From Bacteroidales bacterium (GTDB lineage: Bacteria > Bacteroidota > Bacteroidia > Bacteroidales > JAOZVK01), in assembly GCA_029938185.1 (NCBI GenBank), contig JAOZVK010000321.1:1-6779 (forward strand): a stretch of 6,779 bases of DNA. Reading direction: 5' to 3'. The notes under the pieces are model-generated. The model saw only the letters and a program-made list of their open reading frames with translations. It searched no databases and was not told where the DNA came from. This document shows positions 4,682 through 6,779 of the stretch, piece by piece; within the stretch, counting starts at the first letter, position 1; each line of letters opens with the position of its first letter. The position numbers were made by a program, and so were the translations under genes.

Positions 4682-6658
4682 TTAATATTTTTCATAATCA
4701 TCGTCTGTATTGTTTTTTTGCGATAAATTAATTATAACACCACTATCTTGTTGTTCTTCTATTGTTTGTTCTTTAGCAATTTGAATTTCTTTTTTATTAT
4801 ATTTAAAATCGTTTTGTTCATTTTCAGTATTACCAATATTGAAAACAGAAATCAATTCTTTTAACTGTATTGCTTGAGCAGATAATTGTTCTGCCGATGC
4901 TGACATTTCTTCAGCTGATGCAGAGTTTTGGTTTGTAATTTCTGTTAGTTGAAAAATTGAATTATTAATATTTTCCACTCCAATTTTTTGTTCATTACTT
5001 GCACTTATAATATTATTTACATATTCAGAACTTTTCAATATTTCTGGTATTAACTTTGTTAATCTTTCGCCAGATTTTTTTGAAATAGTTTGTCCATATT
5101 TTGATAATTTTTCTATTTCATCAGAGGCTATTTTTGTTTTATCTGCAAGTTTTCTTATTTCATTTGCTACAACAGCAAATCCCTTTCCGTTTACACCAGC
5201 TCTTGCTGCTTCAATTGCTGCATTTATTGATAAAAGATCTGTTTTATCAGCAATTTCACCAATAATTTTGATATTACTGCTCACAGAACTTACTGTTTCT
5301 AAAAATGCTTTATTACTTTTTTGAATTTCCTTTGCTGATTTTTCAGTTGTTGCTTTCGTACTAGTTGCATCTTCGGTATTTGAAATTATTATTGCAAGCA
5401 ACTGTTCCATTGAACTTGCAATTTCTTCTGTAGTAGATGCTTGCTCATTAGCATTTTGTGATATTAATTGCGAAGAAGAATTTACCTGTACACTTGCATC
5501 AGAAACATAAACTGCTACACTGGTGATATTGCTTAACATTTTTATAAAATTATTGTTAATTTTTTCAACTGCTTTATAGAGTTGTAGTATTTCATCATTT
5601 TGATAATAATTATATTTCTCTGTAAAATTACCTGAAGCTGTTTTATTTATATAATCTTTTATATTTGATATGTTTTTAACAAATTTTCGTGTTTTAAGTC
5701 CAAGAAAAATAAGTATTGCTAATGTCATTAAAATTGTTATGATGTTAAACAAAAATCTGTTTGTAATTGCTGTCTTTGTTTTGTTAAGCTTCTCCATAAG
5801 ACTGCTATACAATTCAGCTTCTATTTCCAACATTATATCTATTTTGGTAGTTGCAGAACGAAAATAGTTTTTTGTGGATACATTGTAATCATTTTTTTTA
5901 CCTTTATCATATATTTTTTTTCTGAACTCTGACATTTCAAGATATTTCTTTGAATTTGTTTTATTAAGGTAAAAGTCTGTTTCCTTTTTATCTATCTTGT
6001 GCAGAAGCAGATGCTCAAATTCTTTTTGTACATCAATAAGCATTTTTATTTTATAATAATTATCATATGAAATACTATCTAATGAAAACACCTGTGAAAG
6101 TACTGCACGTTCCTGTCCTACATACTCTTTCATGCGAGAATGATAGTTTAGAGCCAAAGCTATATCTACAGTATTCCTATCCATTTCATGAGAAATTACA
6201 GTATTAATCCGTTGCAACAACTTGGTATTTATAAAAGAATAATACTCTATTGTTTCTTCTGCACTAATCTCTCTTTTATCTATTTGTATACGTTTAGTTT
6301 TTAGTTCAGTAATTATATTTTCATAAAATTGTAAAGATAATAGTTTATATATTTTTTTTGTTTTCAATATGATATTATACTTCGCATCAGTTTCTATTCT
6401 TTGTTTTACTAATTCATCATACATGCTGCTGTTTGCAGTATATACAGAACTATATCCTCTTTCTTTTTGCAATTCATGTACTAATTCATGTATTTTCGCC
6501 AATGCATTTATTACCTGTTCTGTTTTAGGTAGTTGTGAATAGTTGTTTAATACAATTCGAAGTTCAACAATGCTTGTAACAACTATTATCACTGCCATAG
6601 CAAGCAGTGAAATATTTATTGATTTGGTAAATTTATTTTTATTAGCAATTTTAATCAT
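4682..6658 (-). CDS. Methyl-accepting chemotaxis protein with NIT-type sensor domain
   Basis: Inner-membrane chemoreceptor expected to control a CheA/CheW complex. Of 658 residues, TM1 spans about 14-36; residues 50-290 form a helical periplasmic domain with HELVHELQKERGYSS (57-71) and YVGQERAVLSQVF (179-191), features of the NIT domain (nitrate- and nitrite-sensing). TM2 is about 302-322 and a HAMP linker about 323-375. The cytoplasmic hairpin follows, with its tip at IADKTDLLSINAAIEAARAG and GKGFAVVANEIRKLA (469-505). Glutamate/glutamine pairs suited to methylation occur near 403-419 and 579-595. The tip has D474 where many receptors have Asn (QTN), and V489 in ARAGVNGKGF where Glu is common. 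The tail beyond 608 is acidic, and I see no CheR-docking pentapeptide at its end. The start is fixed by an in-frame TAA at 6689-6691. No che genes are in view. The ligand is inferred from fold only. Confidence 0.92.
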   Translation of the reverse strand: MIKIANKNKFTKSINISLLAMAVIIVVTSIVELRIVLNNYSQLPKTEQVINALAKIHELVHELQKERGYSSVYTANSSMYDELVKQRIETDAKYNIILKTKKIYKLLSLQFYENIITELKTKRIQIDKREISAEETIEYYSFINTKLLQRINTVISHEMDRNTVDIALALNYHSRMKEYVGQERAVLSQVFSLDSISYDNYYKIKMLIDVQKEFEHLLLHKIDKKETDFYLNKTNSKKYLEMSEFRKKIYDKGKKNDYNVSTKNYFRSATTKIDIMLEIEAELYSSLMEKLNKTKTAITNRFLFNIITILMTLAILIFLGLKTRKFVKNISNIKDYINKTASGNFTEKYNYYQNDEILQLYKAVEKINNNFIKMLSNITSVAVYVSDASVQVNSSSQLISQNANEQASTTEEIASSMEQLLAIIISNTEDATSTKATTEKSAKEIQKSNKAFLETVSSVSSNIKIIGEIADKTDLLSINAAIEAARAGVNGKGFAVVANEIRKLADKTKIASDEIEKLSKYGQTISKKSGERLTKLIPEILKSSEYVNNIISASNEQKIGVENINNSIFQLTEITNQNSASAEEMSASAEQLSAQAIQLKELISVFNIGNTENEQNDFKYNKKEIQIAKEQTIEEQQDSGVIINLSQKNNTDDDYEKY

Positions 6659-6745
6659 TCTAAAAAAAATTAATTGTTTTTTTATAAATTATATTAATAA
6701 AAAAAAAATAGTATTGGCTACAGTCTGGTCTTATAAAAATACGAG

Positions 6746-6753
6746 CAAAAATA
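6746..6753 (-). promoter_or_regulatory. Possible -7 box of the chemoreceptor gene
   Basis: On the minus strand this reads TATTTTTG, matching TAnnTTTG, and lies 87 bases before the ATG. A -33 element is not evident. The leader between is nearly all A/T and has no Shine-Dalgarno sequence; the bases before the ATG read TTTTTTTTAGA. Confidence 0.35.
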
Positions 6754-6779
6754 GCTTATTCAAGTTTTTTATTAGTTCC

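Overview
This is an AT-rich bacterial window with three complete genes and one transposase remnant. The intergenic DNA is unusually full of short repeats. The best guess for the host is a member of the Bacteroidota. The reasons are TAnnTTTG-type -7 boxes (TATCTTTG, TAAATTTG, TATTTTTG), A/T-rich leaders without Shine-Dalgarno sequences in front of all three genes, and EF-G stretches such as FCAVGGVEPQSETVW and NKMDRSGADFFEV that fit EF-Gs of that phylum. This is inference; there is no rRNA or other phylogenetic marker beyond EF-G.

Layout: 1-321 is a leader with one arm of a 50-bp inverted dispersed repeat, a possible promoter and a small array of 8-bp units. 322-2397 (+) encodes a stand-alone elongation factor G with all GTPase motifs intact and no ribosomal-protein or tuf neighbours, so probably a second EF-G copy; it ends in a compact intrinsic terminator. 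2398-2726 is non-coding, with a second copy of the 8-bp-unit array and a strong hairpin terminator for the gene coming from the other side. 2727-3569 (-) encodes a zinc amidase (AmpD/PGRP-like Amidase_2) with a C-terminal SH3b domain and no signal peptide. 3570-4681 is an accessory patch with no intact gene. It holds three copies of a 10-mer upstream of the amidase, the second arm of the 50-bp repeat, a good -7 box, three direct copies of a 36-bp hairpin repeat, an IS110-family transposase cut off after 63 codons with a structured leader, and a 127-bp MITE-like element with about 20-bp inverted ends and a near-perfect 8-bp target duplication. 4682-6658 (-) encodes a membrane chemoreceptor with a NIT-type (nitrate/nitrite-sensing) periplasmic domain. 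6659-6779 is its leader.

The three genes do not form an operon: fusA faces the amidase, and the amidase and chemoreceptor lie on the minus strand separated by about 1.1 kb of repeat-rich DNA. No shared pathway is evident. The most interesting material is the non-coding DNA: the 36-bp repeat family bracketing the IS110 remnant, the leader that may be a relic bridge RNA, and the MITE-like element. I do not see a complete new defence or mobile system here.
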